The notes below the pieces were generated by a model, which had not been told where the DNA came from, did not search any database, and worked only from the letters and a program-made list of their open reading frames with translations. Positions 45,640 through 59,000 of a stretch of 64,000 nucleotides of DNA are shown one piece after another. The stretch lies in the NCBI GenBank assembly GCA_029465975.1, contig CM055744.1:372001-436000 (forward strand). Direction: 5' to 3'. This stretch comes from Dallia pectoralis. Taxonomy: Eukaryota > Chordata > Actinopteri > Esociformes > Umbridae. Both the position numbers and the translations under genes were made by a program. Every line of letters starts with the position of its first letter. Position 1 is the first letter of the stretch.

Positions 45640-46020
45640 AGGAGATTACATCCAATAGTCTGCTCCGCAGAGCAGATGATGTGCTACAGTCTGCCCTTGT
45701 CCTCAACAGTGGCTACAGCGTACCAGACGGTGATGGAGAAGGTCATTAATCATCATGGTCATTTGCAGTTTGTACTTTTTAAGCTGTCGAAAGCAGTACA
45801 GCTTTTGCTGCGCATTCTTAGTGAGAGAGGTTATGTTCAGCTCCCACTTGAGGCCCTGGGCGGTCGTATTGCCCAGAAAGCAAGGGACACAGGATGATGG
45901 GTCGAAATGTTGCTGAGCTTCTCCTGAAGTGCACTCTCATCTCCACTGTCTTTTGAGGATTGAGCTCCAAGTTGTTCAAACTGCACAAGGACACCAGCTG
46001 GTCAACCTCGCCCCTATAAG
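45640..46020 (-). mobile_element. LINE fragment, antisense
   Basis: Contains gtttgtactttttaagctg, gttcagctcccacttgaggc and ctcatctccactgtc, which match the antisense LINE piece at 40165-40370. Confidence 0.6.
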
Positions 46021-46657
46021 CAGACTTGCCTGTTTACGTCTCTCATATGCTGACAGGACAGACTGCTTTGGCTATTAGGCTATTACTCATCAACACTTTC
46101 TTTCTGCCTAAAACGAGGAACAATTGCATAACAAACAAGGTTAGTTTTTATGTCCTTGATCTTCCGTAACCCTAGCTAAGCTAGAGGAGTATTTCATCTA
46201 TAAGAATGAAGAAGAACGACAGATCGCATTCTAACATTCCTTGCACTACTGGCCCTGGAGTTGCCATTGTACCTTACGATTTTAAGGTATGGTCTCGCCT
46301 TCCGAGAACGACTGACAGGTTGTTAGAACATTGAAATACAATCCCAGATAGCATTTACATGTTCGTCATTTGTCCTTATCTGCGTTAATGTCCACCGACA
46401 CACTTGTCTTTCTTTTAAATTGCTATTTGGGATTGCATTTTCATATTGTTCACTAAAAAGCGGGGGCATTCTTAAAAATGCAATTTTGAAAAATTCATAC
46501 TACGCGGATTCATACTATATAGAACGTACTTTTTTAACGGTCGCAAAGTACGTTCTAATTTAAATGTAGTACGTACTCACATAGTACGCGATTTCGGACT
46601 CAACCACTGTTCCCTCTGCTGGTCATGATGGCTCTAACACGCATGCGTTTGTATCCG
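46021..46657. other. Spacer before ZMYND10 with a MITE remnant
   Basis: Mostly AT-rich. From about 46440 to 46620 the repeated motifs agaacgtac, tacgttct, agtacgtact and tagtacgcgatttcggac suggest a degraded MITE. No coding frame. Confidence 0.35.
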
Positions 46658-46671
46658 GTATCCATACCAAC
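46658..46671 (+). promoter_or_regulatory. X-box-like RFX motif upstream of ZMYND10
   Basis: GTATCCATACCAAC matches ten of fourteen positions of the palindromic X-box (GTTGCCATGGCAAC) and lies 117 bp upstream of the ZMYND10 start codon. RFX factors commonly drive motile-cilium genes through X-boxes close to the start. Confidence 0.35.
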
Positions 46672-46787
46672 CAAGGAAAGCGGTTAGTAGAGTAACCAAT
46701 CTACGTACATCCTTTTTTACTGTTGTCTCCGCGCACTTTCTTTCCACTCTACGTTTTTTAATATAGACAGTTTGATTTTACGTGAGT

Positions 46788-49700
46788 ATGGAAACCTCCG
46801 TTCTTTTTCCCGGAGAGGCAGAAGGATATGTCCAAAACCTGGAAACGTTCGCATTAAGGGACATCGGCTCTCCAAGGTAACGTTGTCAGCTAGCTGGTTA
46901 CTATGGATATCTGATGTGCAAGCTACTATATTCCATTAATTGTTTCTTATTTGATTGGCAGGTGGTTCAAACAACATGAGTACATTGAGAAACTGAACAT
47001 GCAGGCGATATTTAACGCATCAGCAACTGAGGAAGAGTTCATCAAGGAGTTCCTTGTTTCACTTGGGAAGGTAATATCTGGCATATTTAAAGTTCTGTTC
47101 CTTGTACTTTGATGGACCTTAAAGAGATAGGCCACTGCACATTTACCTTATTGTACCCTATCATCCATGCAATTGTTAGATTCCCACTTTGGTCCATGAG
47201 ATGATTCTGGTGGAGCTTTGGAAACATAATGTGTTTCCTATCCTCTGCCAGCTCCAGGACTTCAATCCAAAAAGCACATTTCCTCTGTACATAGTAGTGA
47301 GTACATGCAGTAAACACTGGTTAAAAAATTTTGTGGGCACTCCTTGTTGAACCTGTACATCAAATATGTTTTTGTCTAATTTACATCCTATTTTTTCTGC
47401 AGATTCACCATGAGGCTACAATCGTCAACCTACTTGAGACTATTATGTTCCACAAGGTATTTCTACCCTTCCTCAGTACCAGCACAATGTATAGGTTTTT
47501 TGTTTCAGACATCACATAGGCTTTATATGTAAATACAATTTGCTTCGGCATGTGTTTGTTGCAGGAGTCATGCGAGGCCGCAGGTGACTCAGTCCTGGAT
47601 CTGGTGGACTACTGCCACCGCAAGCTAACCATTCTGGCCAGCAGAACATCCAGCAATGACATTTCAACCACTGGCAAACTGACTCACTCAGTGAGTGAAA
47701 ACCTGTCCTCTATTCAGGTACATGAGGTGTTTCAGTTGCAGCATTATAATTATACTCCTCCTGTTGCTAGTTAGAGAAATAGATTTGCTTCGGTCATTGT
47801 TGTGGATTGTAAATATTTTGTTGTGCGGCACGCGAGATTTGCAGGATTTGCACGGCCAGAATGCAGCATTAGAGTTTGACATCTCTCTCAAGGCTGTGTC
47901 TGTCTTGCGCTACATCACGGAGCACTCTGACAGGTACGTTTATTTGCTTGTGAAAATATACAACTCCTGAGAGACAGCAAGAATTACTCAATATACACAA
48001 TCAATATTTTAAGCAAATAAGATCTCTGTGTCCACCTCATTTGTAATCGCCAATACATATGTTTAGTAGTAGTTTTACAGGACCCTATTTTGTACTCATT
48101 TAGACTGCAAGGAAATATTAGTAAAAAATCGGGTTGGCCCTTTAAACCTTGTTGAAGAATGAATGTACCCCCCAAAACAACATTGACATCCCTGCCTAAA
48201 GATTTTTTTTTCTTTCACACAGCATTAGTGTGATCAATAGGATGCTGTGTACCCATAACCTGCCCTGTGTGTTGGTACAGCTGATAGAGCACAGCCCCTG
48301 GAGTCGCTATTCTGACGGTCAGACAATAAACACATGGACAATCATGCTAATAGAAAAAATAGATACAACCGGTTATGGTGTATTTGCTTCCCTCTCCAGG
48401 CAATATGGAAAAGTACATCAATGGAAAGTGGCAGAAGATTCCCCGCGAGGACCGTCTAAAGATGACTAAATTGGACGGCCAAGTCTGGATTGCTCTGTAC
48501 AACCTGGTGCTGAAGGAAGACTGTCAAAAGAAATATAACTTTAATAACTTGAACAAGAACCAGCTCTTAAAGGTAGGCCATAGTGTCCTCCTCATCCATG
48601 ACTAGGGCCTAGTTGGTTCACTCAGTTGTGGAACACTCAACCAGAAAACATCAAAATTGCTAAAATTGCCATTGCACTCCATATTGAGCTCAGGCTATGT
48701 CCTTTGATGATCCTTGAAGTGTCGCTAGAACTTGATTAGAGTATACTTGGGCCACATTCAATTGGTTGAACATGATTTAGAAAATTACACAACATATCCC
48801 ACACTTCACAGTGCATTTCAGAGCAATTGGCAAGTCCAGATACTTCTCCATCAAACTTTGAGATGGAATTGTGTCGAGACATTAATTTGGGCAAATTTAT
48901 AAGTCAACAACACAAGTTTTCAACATATCAATCATTGCGTGAGGTGGTCTGTTTATCAAACTGTCATGTTAAGGTGGTCTCATTAACAGATAACCATGTA
49001 AAGATGGTCTGTTTAACATAGTTTTGTGTTTAGGTGGTTTGTTTAACACACTTTGATGTTAAGGTCTTCTATTTAACAGACCATTGGGTTAATGTGGCTT
49101 TTTTTGGAATGCCTCATGAGTACACAACATTAAAAACAAGAGATGTCTACAAGTAGATGCACACCACCAATAACCTTAGCTCAAAAATCAACCAATCTCC
49201 GACTAGCTGTAGCTGAGCTCTCTTTGGTGTGCACACCACCAACTCGCGAGTAGGATGTGTCTTCCTAAACATTAGTCTCTACAATTATTAAAATATATAT
49301 TATTTGTGACTCCACCACAAAATATGTATTACGTTACGTATCAACATAATGCCTACTCAATGATTTTTGAGTAAATTTTCAAATATCTTAATTATTTAGT
49401 TTGTATTACTTTATGCAATTATCACTCACCCGAGATCCTAATGATCTCACTACACTTCCACGCATCTGTTTAAAAAAATGCAATCTCTGTACAAAGCCAG
49501 ATACGCATCACATTCAATATGAAAACCAGACACCGCAACGATAAGTCTCTCGTTCATGTTTTTAGCTAGCTAGTAGGTTTTAAGCTAGCTAGTAGAAACA
49601 AGAAGGGACTTCCTGATGCAGAGAACATCTACCTCTCTTACTCTGTCACCGCTCGCTCGCTGGCAATTAGCATGAAGTTGAACATCTTTGATCGTAGCTC

Positions 49701-51458
49701 CACCCACAGTCGCCGAGTGTAGCTGGCTCTTGTTGGAAATGAATGGTAGCTTTTCTCTTTGTAGCTGTAGGTCTCTCTTGGTGTGCATGGACCCTAATGC
49801 AAACTGAAGCCTAACATGTCCAAAAATGCTTAATTCCTTCATAGCTACGTAGTTTCCTGACAGAGGTGCTAATTGACCAGCTGCCCAACCTGCTGGAGCT
49901 CCAGCGCTTCCTCAGTCACTTGTCTGTCAGCGACCCTGCCCCTCCAAGGAAAGACCTCATTTTGGAACAGGTGAGTAACACACAAATTTGATATATGTTT
50001 TTCAAACACAAATCAAATTTGCATTTCCAAAGGATGTCAAATCACTACCTGATTTGACCCCTGACTCACGATATGCAGGCCTGCCATTTGAAGGCCACAT
50101 ACTGTCAGCCTGTGAACATGGCCCAGAAACATACATTTCAGTACCACAAGGTTAGACTGATAACAAATGGCATTCAGAAGTTACATGAGGGTACGATAAT
50201 TGATTCATTCAACGATGTACTATTTCATGTAGCGGTCAAATGAGCAATTCACTTCCAAATAAGCAACTCTATGGGCCCCTTCTGACTATAACAACTCCAG
50301 CTGTGTTCATGGCGCTGGGGAACACATATTGCCAATATTGCACCAAATCATTGCGGCGGTGGGCATTCCTTGTCACATTTAAAAATGTTTTTTTAAATGT
50401 CTCAATTGATCACGTCTTTTTAAGAACATTAACCATTAACAACATGGGAAACACACTCGGTGACATTTTGTTCATGCAGAACACGTAATGGGACATGGTT
50501 TGCAGAGCACCAGAGTTCTAGATTTAATTATTTCGGTGGAACCTTTAACCTCGCCTTAATGTTAAAGGTGACAATGCCCTGGTCAGCGGTACCAACTGTT
50601 TTTTTCCAGCAAGTTTCCCATGCAGCCTGAGGTCAGTTCAGTGCTGTTGTAGTGGCCTAAGTCTGATATTGGCACACAAACACAATGTATTTATTACTTC
50701 CTTGTAGATTCCAGAGATGTGGAACCAGATCATGCGCTCCAATACTGGGAAGTGGAAGGCCATTGCCAAATATCAAGTGAAGGAAATGTTCAACCCTTCT
50801 GAGAAAGACCTGAGACAACAGGCACTCAGGTGATATTGTAGACAATAAACTGACTGAAGAGGGAATTGAACATTGGGAATATGTATGCACACCATTGTAA
50901 ATCTTTCTGTCTCTTTATTGCAAACTTCAATTCCTTTGCATTTCATACATTTGCATCTAGACTGGCCCAGACCTATAACCTGGACATGATGGAGTGTTTA
51001 ATCCCAGAGAAGCCAAAGTGTGGAGTCTGTGGGGCAGAGGCTTTTAAGAGATGCTCCCGCTGCCAGGGTGAATGGTACTGTCGGAGGTAAGACCAGTGAT
51101 GGTGTAACACTATACAAGAAAAAGTTTACATCTAGTGAAATGTCAAGGGAACGCGGCTGCCACTTTTATTCTGAATCTCATACTAGTCTTGGGTTTTATT
51201 CACAGGTTGACTGTGCACAACAAAATGTTGAAAAAAATATTATAAATAGTATATATATGTATATATAATATTATTTTATTATATAAAAAAATATTTTAAG
51301 TGGTGTTGCTCTTTTCTTGTAGAGAATGCCAGGTGAAGCATTGGCCCAAACACAAGGTTGCCTGCCAGCTGATGGCTGAAGCCACAGAGAATCGCCAGAA
51401 GGACTTAACTGTGAAGCCTTCAGAGAGAGGGGCAAACATGATGGACAGTTTAGACTAA
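46788..51458 (+). CDS. ZMYND10: ZMYND10, axonemal dynein preassembly factor
   Basis: ZMYND10 acts in the cytoplasm of ciliated cells with co-chaperones to assemble inner and outer dynein arms; loss causes primary ciliary dyskinesia in human. Twelve exons: 46788-46876, 46962-47070, 47180-47296, 47403-47456, 47565-47717, 47845-47933, 48223-48317, 48400-48572, 49845-49970, 50708-50829, 50961-51086, 51323-51458. They sum to 1389 bp, 462 aa (human 440). Family sequence is clear: LFPGEAEGYVQNLETF, HHEATIVNLLETIMFHK, LDLVDYCHRKLTIL, HNLPCVLVQLIEHSPWSR, KLDGQVWIALYNL. The MYND finger is at about residues 396-432: CGVC, CSRCQGEWYC, EC, KHWPKH, AC, with all eight zinc ligands present. Intron 8 is 1.3 kb with small repeats. 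An X-box-like motif lies upstream. Confidence 0.97.
48940..49100 (+). repeat. Degenerate ~30-35-bp tandem repeat in ZMYND10 intron 8
   Basis: Five diverged copies of a unit of the form aggtggtctgtttaacagac.atgtta follow each other. The unit contains a partial palindrome (ggtctgttt/aacagacc). Confidence 0.6.
49130..49844. other. ZMYND10 intron 8, possible MITE
   Basis: The motif tctctttggtgtgcaca near 49220 and tctctcttggtgtgcatgg near 49775, with agctgtag nearby in both, suggest a repeat-derived segment, but ends and target duplication are not clear. No coding frame. Confidence 0.3.
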
Positions 51459-53016
51459 GTCAATGGATATTCCAGCTGTTATGACTATGGTTTGTTCTTG
51501 TAAACTTGTTCTTGTTTTGAATGTTGTAAATCTCAATACAATTTCTAAATTGTATTCATGCAAAAATGAAATTATTTATTCAGTTCCACTGACCTAACTT
51601 TTTAGAAGAGTTATTGTAATTAACTGCCAAGCCTTCGATATTAAGCAGAGTTGAAATCCTCTTGATCTAGGACCCGTTGACAACAACTTGAATTTACAGG
51701 TCGAACTTGGGAAAGAACTTAAAACCTGGAAATACAATTGTGATAATCGGCTTTACTGCAACATTTTAGACCAGAAATAGGTCTGTCCGTCTTGACATCT
51801 TTTGTAGGAAAATCCTTAATTTCTGTCTCCTGTTGTTTTGGCTTATCATATTGGTTTTGATCGTAGGATCAGTATATGTCTATTGGATTGTATTTCATAA
51901 TAACTTAACCCAGTTTTTTGTTTAGACTCTTTTGCCACTTATGGTGTATCTACCATTATGTTTATTTTAACGTCTATTGGTTACAGAGTTTATAAACCGT
52001 TAATAACAATCCGTTAATTAATGATTGAACAATCAAAGTGTATTCTTAGGATCGTTTTAAATTCAATATCACCGCTAAATAAAATATCGTAAACATGTTG
52101 TGTTATGTGGCGGTGTAAGGGGGTGGGGGATTCACACGCCTAACCAACTCGGAATCATAAGCAGCCGCTATGTATAAAGTTCCGGATGTGAAAAACATAG
52201 GCTGCTCTGAACCTTCTCTTCTCTCGGTAAAGTTTTATTATTTCTACAAACACGATAAATAGCTCGAAATCGGTAATGGGTTCCTTACAATCAACATGTT
52301 GCAACACACTATGTCCGTTATGTAGCGGATGATAGCCTACATTGGTTCCAGCTGCGAGGCTGCACCCCCCGCTCTGTTACTCGTATTGGATTGTATGGAA
52401 ACTTTAAAATGTAAGGACGTTGGAGAATTCGCTTGCTCTTAGGGGTGGATTTTGGTAAGTTAAACCTATATGTTATATCCTTGTTACGGACATAAACAAA
52501 ATCATTTGTCTGGAATTGTTCCATGCAACCATCATGAATCCTCATCTGGGATGCCCAACTTACAGCCGGCGTGAACTAGATAGTTTTCTTCGTATGCTTT
52601 TATAATTTTTGGTTTATGATTATCTTTGTTATATTTTAATTTCCTTTAAGTTTCAAACTTGATGGCAATGTTACAAGAGAAAACAACAGGAGCCTACCGT
52701 TAGAAGATCAAAGTCTTAATAAAGACTAGGACAGTTGTGCTATATTCGTGCGAATAACTATGACCTTTTTGTTAGGATAACTCTATAGAATAGTTTATTA
52801 AAGCTTACATTGCTACATTATTCATTTTAATTGTGATATAAATGCATACATTTTGGGATGATCTCACAATTACCAGCAAAAAATATATACTTTTGTTGAA
52901 GGGCCTTGTCCTGTACTTGTTCCTGGTTCTCTTTGATTAATAATTTTCTGGGCATTCCCTTGGTCACAGGTGTGAAGCGTGGCTATTTGTGAAGAAGGAA
53001 ACAAAGCTGTGACATA
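51459..53016 (+). other. ZMYND10-RASSF1 spacer with putative RASSF1 5' UTR exon
   Basis: No coding frame of note. Near 52110 a gggggtggggg GC-box-like run and at 52181 an ETS-like ttccggatgt occur. A possible non-coding first exon ends at 52226 before the donor gtaaag, and the segment before the RASSF1A start has an acceptor-like cttggtcacag ending at 52971. These suggest that the A-type transcript begins near 52.1-52.2 kb; this is inference. Confidence 0.3.
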
Positions 53017-56000
53017 ATGTCTTGGGGCGAGTTCATTGAGCTCCGTGAGTTGAGGCTGCATGAACAGATCGAGTTGACCTGCTGCGAGGTGCCTCGCTTA
53101 CCACCTCGCCTGGAGCGAGCTAATGCCCTGCGGATCAGCCCGGGGAAGGTCCCAGAGCTACTCAGCCGGGTGGGAATCATTAGACTGCTTGGAGACAGCC
53201 TGGATTCGAGGCTCACAGACGAGAGGGGAGAGGGGCATGACTTTCAGCCCTGTAGCCATGCCCAGCCAGCCTGGTGTGACCTGTGTGGAGACTTCATCTG
53301 GGGAGTGTACAAGCAGAGCCTGCGCTGTGCCAGTGAGTTTGCTTTCTGGGCATGATTTACTTTTAGGGATGCACTGATCCGATACTCACATCAGAAATGT
53401 GTCTCTATACGATACTGGCCGAAAATAGCCTACCTGATCAGTATCGGCTGCAATGGTCGGCAGCAACGGTGTAATCAACTTACCGAAATAGATTATAATT
53501 AGAATGTGCAGGAAAAGTTGTTAGTTGTTGTTGATGGGCATACTAGAAACATGCGGGCTATGCCTAGTAAACTTAACAACAACCACAATTATGTCTACAG
53601 TCTGGAATTACTTTACCCTTGAAACAGACGCTAATCACTTTAACTGAAATATCTAATCTCAAAATATAATTTAGATCCTTAAGTGCCAACAATGTAATCT
53701 AGTGCCAGTTTTCCATTCTGTGAAGTACAATTCAAAATAAATAATGGGTATCACAGCACATGTTGGGTTGGAGCTCAGTATCTGCAGATACTCAAAGTTA
53801 AGTACTCAGAATAGGTACTTACAATACAAAAGTGGTATCGGTGCATCCCTACTTGTCATGTGTTACTTAGGGGGTTATTCTGAATGTTTTTTATGCTTAC
53901 ATGTCAGGATTATGATTTACATTTACTGTATCTAAGCATGTGTGCTTGTGTATTAGACTTTAGATTTGGACTAGGACTATAAAAAGGTGATTACACTGAT
54001 TATATATTTTATGTTTTTGTGATATCTGCCACTTGTTTAACTTTGATTCACCTTTTCTCTGAAGTCTGCAGTACTTATTTTATCATTCCCAGGAGCATTG
54101 AACCGAGTTGTGAACCCAACTGATTGTCTGCTAATCCCAGACCATGTTTGAGCTCTGAAGGACTTTAAAACACAAGACTCCCAGTATCAGTTTGCAGTTG
54201 TCAATCAATCAATCAAATGTATTTTATAAAGCCCATTTTACAAATAAGTTGTTACAGAGTGCTATTACAAACACGTATATGGAACATAACATGATCCCAT
54301 GATCATCTCATGGAACTGTCCTCCTTTTGTTGGGTAGCAACATTTTTAGATTTATTTAGACCTAGATGGCAGTGCATGCACAACGAGAGGCTCTGCGTCT
54401 CTTCAGATTCTGCAAATTAGTAGGTGTTTATTTAGTTGTTCTTAGTCCATTCAATTGGCGCAGCCAGTCAATCCACATGTACAGCCGAGAAGAACTACTG
54501 GATATAGAAAAACAATGCACAAACAATTGCTTAGTTTTGACTGGCTTCATTTACCTCCCGAGATTATTAGATCACCCTAGGAGTCTGAAATCCCTCATTC
54601 GACCGGAAGTGGTCGAAGGCAACAAAGAGAAGTTAAACAAAAGTGAGGTGAACTTGGAGGTCTAAGCTAAAATGCAACCCACAGTGACCATCCTCCTGTG
54701 CATTTTCCTTGCAAACGTTCGTTCCCGGGTGACCAAAATGGTTGAAATATGACTAAGGATTAGGGATGGGCAATATGGCCTAAAATCCATATTGCGATAT
54801 ACATTTCAGCCTCTTGCGATAAAGATATATATCGCGATATCTAAATTATAATAGAACCATTTCAGAACAGGTAACATAAAAAATATTTTTTAAATAAAGA
54901 AAGAAACGTTGTATTTAGTTGTGAGAACTTTTATTTTGCAAAACTGTTAATGTACAACATAATGTTGCAGATGAATAAAAAAAAAAAAAAAAAATACACT
55001 TGCTGCAGAGATGTTACCAAAGAAAAAGCTTAAAGTATTGTGTAACTTTCTTTCCTTCAGTGCAAACCATTCTAAAAGGCAGTACACTTAGTTTAAGTCC
55101 TTGCTACTTAAATGCCACCCAAGATGCAGAGAACAGGAAAAACTGGTGTCTTTTTTGTTAAGGAACAGACAGTGTACTGAAAATACTTTCAGTATTAGGC
55201 AAAGAAAATGATTTTGTGTAATGCACAGATAGTTTAAATAAAAACATTGCAAACAAAGTTTCTTACCTGCAGCCTAATGTAACGCATTTGGTTTTAAACA
55301 TTTTGTTCTGTTAATGAAATAAAAAAGGGTTCTTGTTAATGAAGGAACGGTTACTGTGAATAAGGGAAATACTTCCAGTATTATTTTTATTTTAAATAAA
55401 GACAATTCTTCCAAAAGTAGTGCACAGATACTTGAAATGAAAACACAAGCATGATTTAAGTTCAATAAGTGCAAAATGAAAGCACAATCATTGTTTTCAA
55501 TAAAGAAAATACTTCAAGTATAAGGCACATACAAGAAAATGTTTCAAGTAGTTTTTTACATAGACAGTAAAAAGTGCAAAACAGTGCTGGAGGCTCCATG
55601 ATATGGCTCGACCACAGGTCGGTTATATAGTGAATGGTCAGGCTGATATTAGGCTACATGGTAAGGCTCAACCACAGGTCTGTTATATAGTGAATGGTCA
55701 GGCTGATATTAGGCTACATGGTACGACTCAACCACAGGTCTGTTATATAGTGAATGGTCAGGCTGATATTAGGCTACATGGTAAGGCTCAACCACAGGTC
55801 TGTTATATAGTGAATGGTCAGGCTAATATTAGGCTACATGGTACGACTCAACCACAGGTCTGTTATATAGTGAATGGTCAGACTGATATTAGGCTACATG
55901 GTACAACTCAACCACAGGTCTGTTATATAGTGAATGGTCAGGCTGATATTAGGCTACATGGTACGGCTCAACCACAGGTCTGTTATATAGTGAATGGTCA

Positions 56001-59000
56001 GGCTGATATTAGGCTACATGGTACGGCTCAACCACAGGTCTGTTATATAGTGAATGGTCAGGCTGATATTAGGCTACATGGCACGGCTCAACCACAGGTC
56101 TGTTAAATAGTGAATGGTCAGGCTGATGAAAGGCTCCATGGTACGGCTCAACCACAGGTCTGTTTTAGTGACAAAACATTTCAAGTCACAGCTGTTTTTT
56201 AACTTTTTTGCAGAGCTTGGCATACAATTTTGGCATCTCTGTTTCTGTAAAGTATTTGCGGCTTGGCACCACGTATTGTGGATCGATAGTCCTGATGGCT
56301 TTAAAGCTTCATCTCTCTACCGTTTGAAAAGGGACCATGTCCTTACACAAGTAAACAATTATGGCCCTGGTCATTTTAATCCATCGCAGGCTCTTCCTAC
56401 TGTAAGGTTTACTTTTTGAAAATGACTGTTTGATGGAGGTCTGGATCTTGGGGTTGGCTGCATTGCCTGCCGGGAATGCTGGTATTCAGTGACTTGTTTT
56501 GAGGTGGTAGAACAGATAGTTGTGTTACCTCTCTTCTGGGACTGTTGCCACACACACTACAGAATACAGTTTGCTGCTGCTCGTCAGACAGCTTAAATCC
56601 GAACCAAGTACAAATAATGGTTGTTGCACCAGTCTTTTCACCAGCTCCTCCATTTAACTTTCAGCCATGTTTTCTCAAGATGACAAATATGCCGGGTTTA
56701 AACTTTGCGGGTAGATTGTGTCATCAACATGCATCATCGCAATAATGGTTAATAGAAGTAAAATCTCTATCATAGACCAATTTTGTATTGTTTATATTGC
56801 ATATTGTTTCTATCGCCCATTCCTACTAAGGATCATCTCACGGAGAATGATTAAAGACTGCAACGTCATGATTTTCACGGAAACCTGGCTTAACATTAGA
56901 ATACCAAACAACGCTATCAGCGTCTCAGAGGACCTGCACTAGACCATGTGTATATCAATATTCCGAGGCTTACAAATCCATCCCCTCCCCCACATGGGTC
57001 AGTCACCGTTCTCTGCTCATGCTACAGAATTACCTACATATCATCAGGCATGGGAAACCAACAGTGAGGACAGTCAAAAGTATGGCCTGAGGGGTCGGTC
57101 TCATCACTACAGCTCCAGTTTCAACACACAGACTGGAGTCTGTTTGACACTCAGGCTACCGCTGACTCCCATAGTAACATTGAGACATACTACAGCTGAA
57201 GGCACGTGATGCTGCTTTCAGATCCGTTGATACAGAGGCCTACAGAAAAGATACGAAAGCCATCACTGACTACCGACCAAAGCAGCCTACCCCACAGCCG
57301 TCTTCATTACAAACGAGCTGAACACCTTCTATGCCCACTTCGCACGCAAGGCGACTAGTCTTGATGATATCCCTGGGCGTGTGCTCCAAGCATGTGCTGG
57401 ACAGCTGGCTGGGATCTTCAGAGACATGTTCAACCTGTCACTGTTCCTAGCAGTGGTCCCCGCATGCTTCAAGACCACAAGTAAAACATGTCCAAATAGA
57501 GCCTAATTAGCCATTTCCCTCCTCTGTGTCATGTGACTTGTTCGTGTTATAAGGTCTCAGGTGTGAATGGGGAGCAGGTGTGTTAAATTTGGTGTAATCA
57601 CTCTCACACTCATACTGGTCCCTGGAAGTTCAACATGGCACCTCATGACAAAAAAGTGTTGCTTTACATAAAGATGGCCTGGGCTATAGGAAGATTGCCA
57701 AGACCCAGAACTTGACCTGCAGCACTGTGGCCAAGACTATGCGGTTTAACAGGACAGGTTCCACTCAGAACAGGCCTCGCCATTGTCGACCAAAGAAGTT
57801 GAGTGCACATGCTCAGCGTCATATCGGGAGGTTGTCTTTGGGAAATAGACATATGAGTGCAGCCATTATGGCTGCAGAGGTTGAAGGGGTCGGCAGTCAC
57901 CCTGTCAGGGCAATAACCATCCGTTGCATACTGCATCAAATTGGCCTGCATGGCTGTCGTCACAGAAGGAAGCATCTTCTTAAGATGATGCACAAGAAAG
58001 TCCGCAAACAGTTAGCTGAAGACAACCAGACTAAGCACATGGATTACTGGAACCAAGATAAATGTATTTGGTTCAGATGGTGTCAAGCGTTCGTGGCAAA
58101 CAAATGAGGAGCAGAAAGACAAGTGTGTTTTGCCTACAGTCAAGCATGGTGGTGGGAGTGTCATGGTCTGGGGCTGCATTAGTGCTGCCGGGACTAGGGA
58201 GCTACAATTCATTGAGGCAACAATGAATGCCAACATGTACTGTGACATACTGAAGCAGAGCATGATCCCCTCCTTCAGGGACTGGGCCGCAGGGCAGTAT
58301 TCCAACATGATAACGACCCCAAACACACCCCCAAGATGAGCACTGCCTTGCTAAAGAAGCTGATGGTAAAAGTTATGAACTGGCCAAGCATGTCTCCAGA
58401 CCTAAACCCAATTGAGCATCTGTGGGGCATCCTCAAATGGAAGGTGGAGGAGCGCAGGGTCTCTAACATCCACCAGCTCCATGATGTCGTCATGGAGGAG
58501 TTTAAGAGGACTCCAGTGGCACCCTGTGAAGCTCTTGTGAACTCCATGCTGAAGAGGGTTAGGCAGTGCTGGAAAATAATGGTGGCCACATAAAATATTG
58601 ACACTTTGGGGCCAATTTGGACATTTTCACTTAGGGGTGTACTCACATTTGTCGGTATATGCATAGGCGGTTTATGCAAATGCTAGGGACGACGTTCATC
58701 TATAGGGTCCCCAAACAAGTAAAAAAATACAAATTGCCTGCATGACAACGGGGGAACCAGCTAAAATCTTGCCTAGGGGCACCGTATCAGTCAGGACCGG
58801 CTCTGGGCGCTTGAAATTTGTTGTTTTATCATGGCTAGTCATGTATTAGGTATTAGTAACAACAAGTGCTAATTTTTTTTTCTTTTCTTACAGATTGCAG
58901 ATTCACATGTCACTACAGATGTCGAGCTCTAATCCAATTAGATTGCAGTTTGGATATTAGCTCCAAAGTTGAACAAACGTGTGTTTTGGTCGAACACACC

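Larger units (their letters stand above)
54330..57480 (+). mobile_element. L2/Rex1-like LINE split by a hAT
   Basis: The 5' part (54366-54760) encodes a MYSREELLDIEKQC-type start and ends in FLANVRSRVTKMVEI. After the hAT (54761-56825) the LINE resumes with CNVMIFTETWLNIRIPNNAI, the endonuclease domain entry, exactly where expected. A later piece (57290-57480) has ELNTFYAHFARKATSLDD and a run-up to the RT. There are large deletions and several stops; inactive. Confidence 0.75.

Noticed and set aside
50089..50640. Additional ZMYND10 exon in intron 9
   Set aside because: Open stretch at 50240-50488 has no family resemblance, and exons 9 and 10 already join in phase (42 codons, then IPEMW).
57634..58593. 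Functional Tc1 transposase
   Set aside because: Conserved blocks are present but spread over at least three frames, so no intact protein can be made from this copy.
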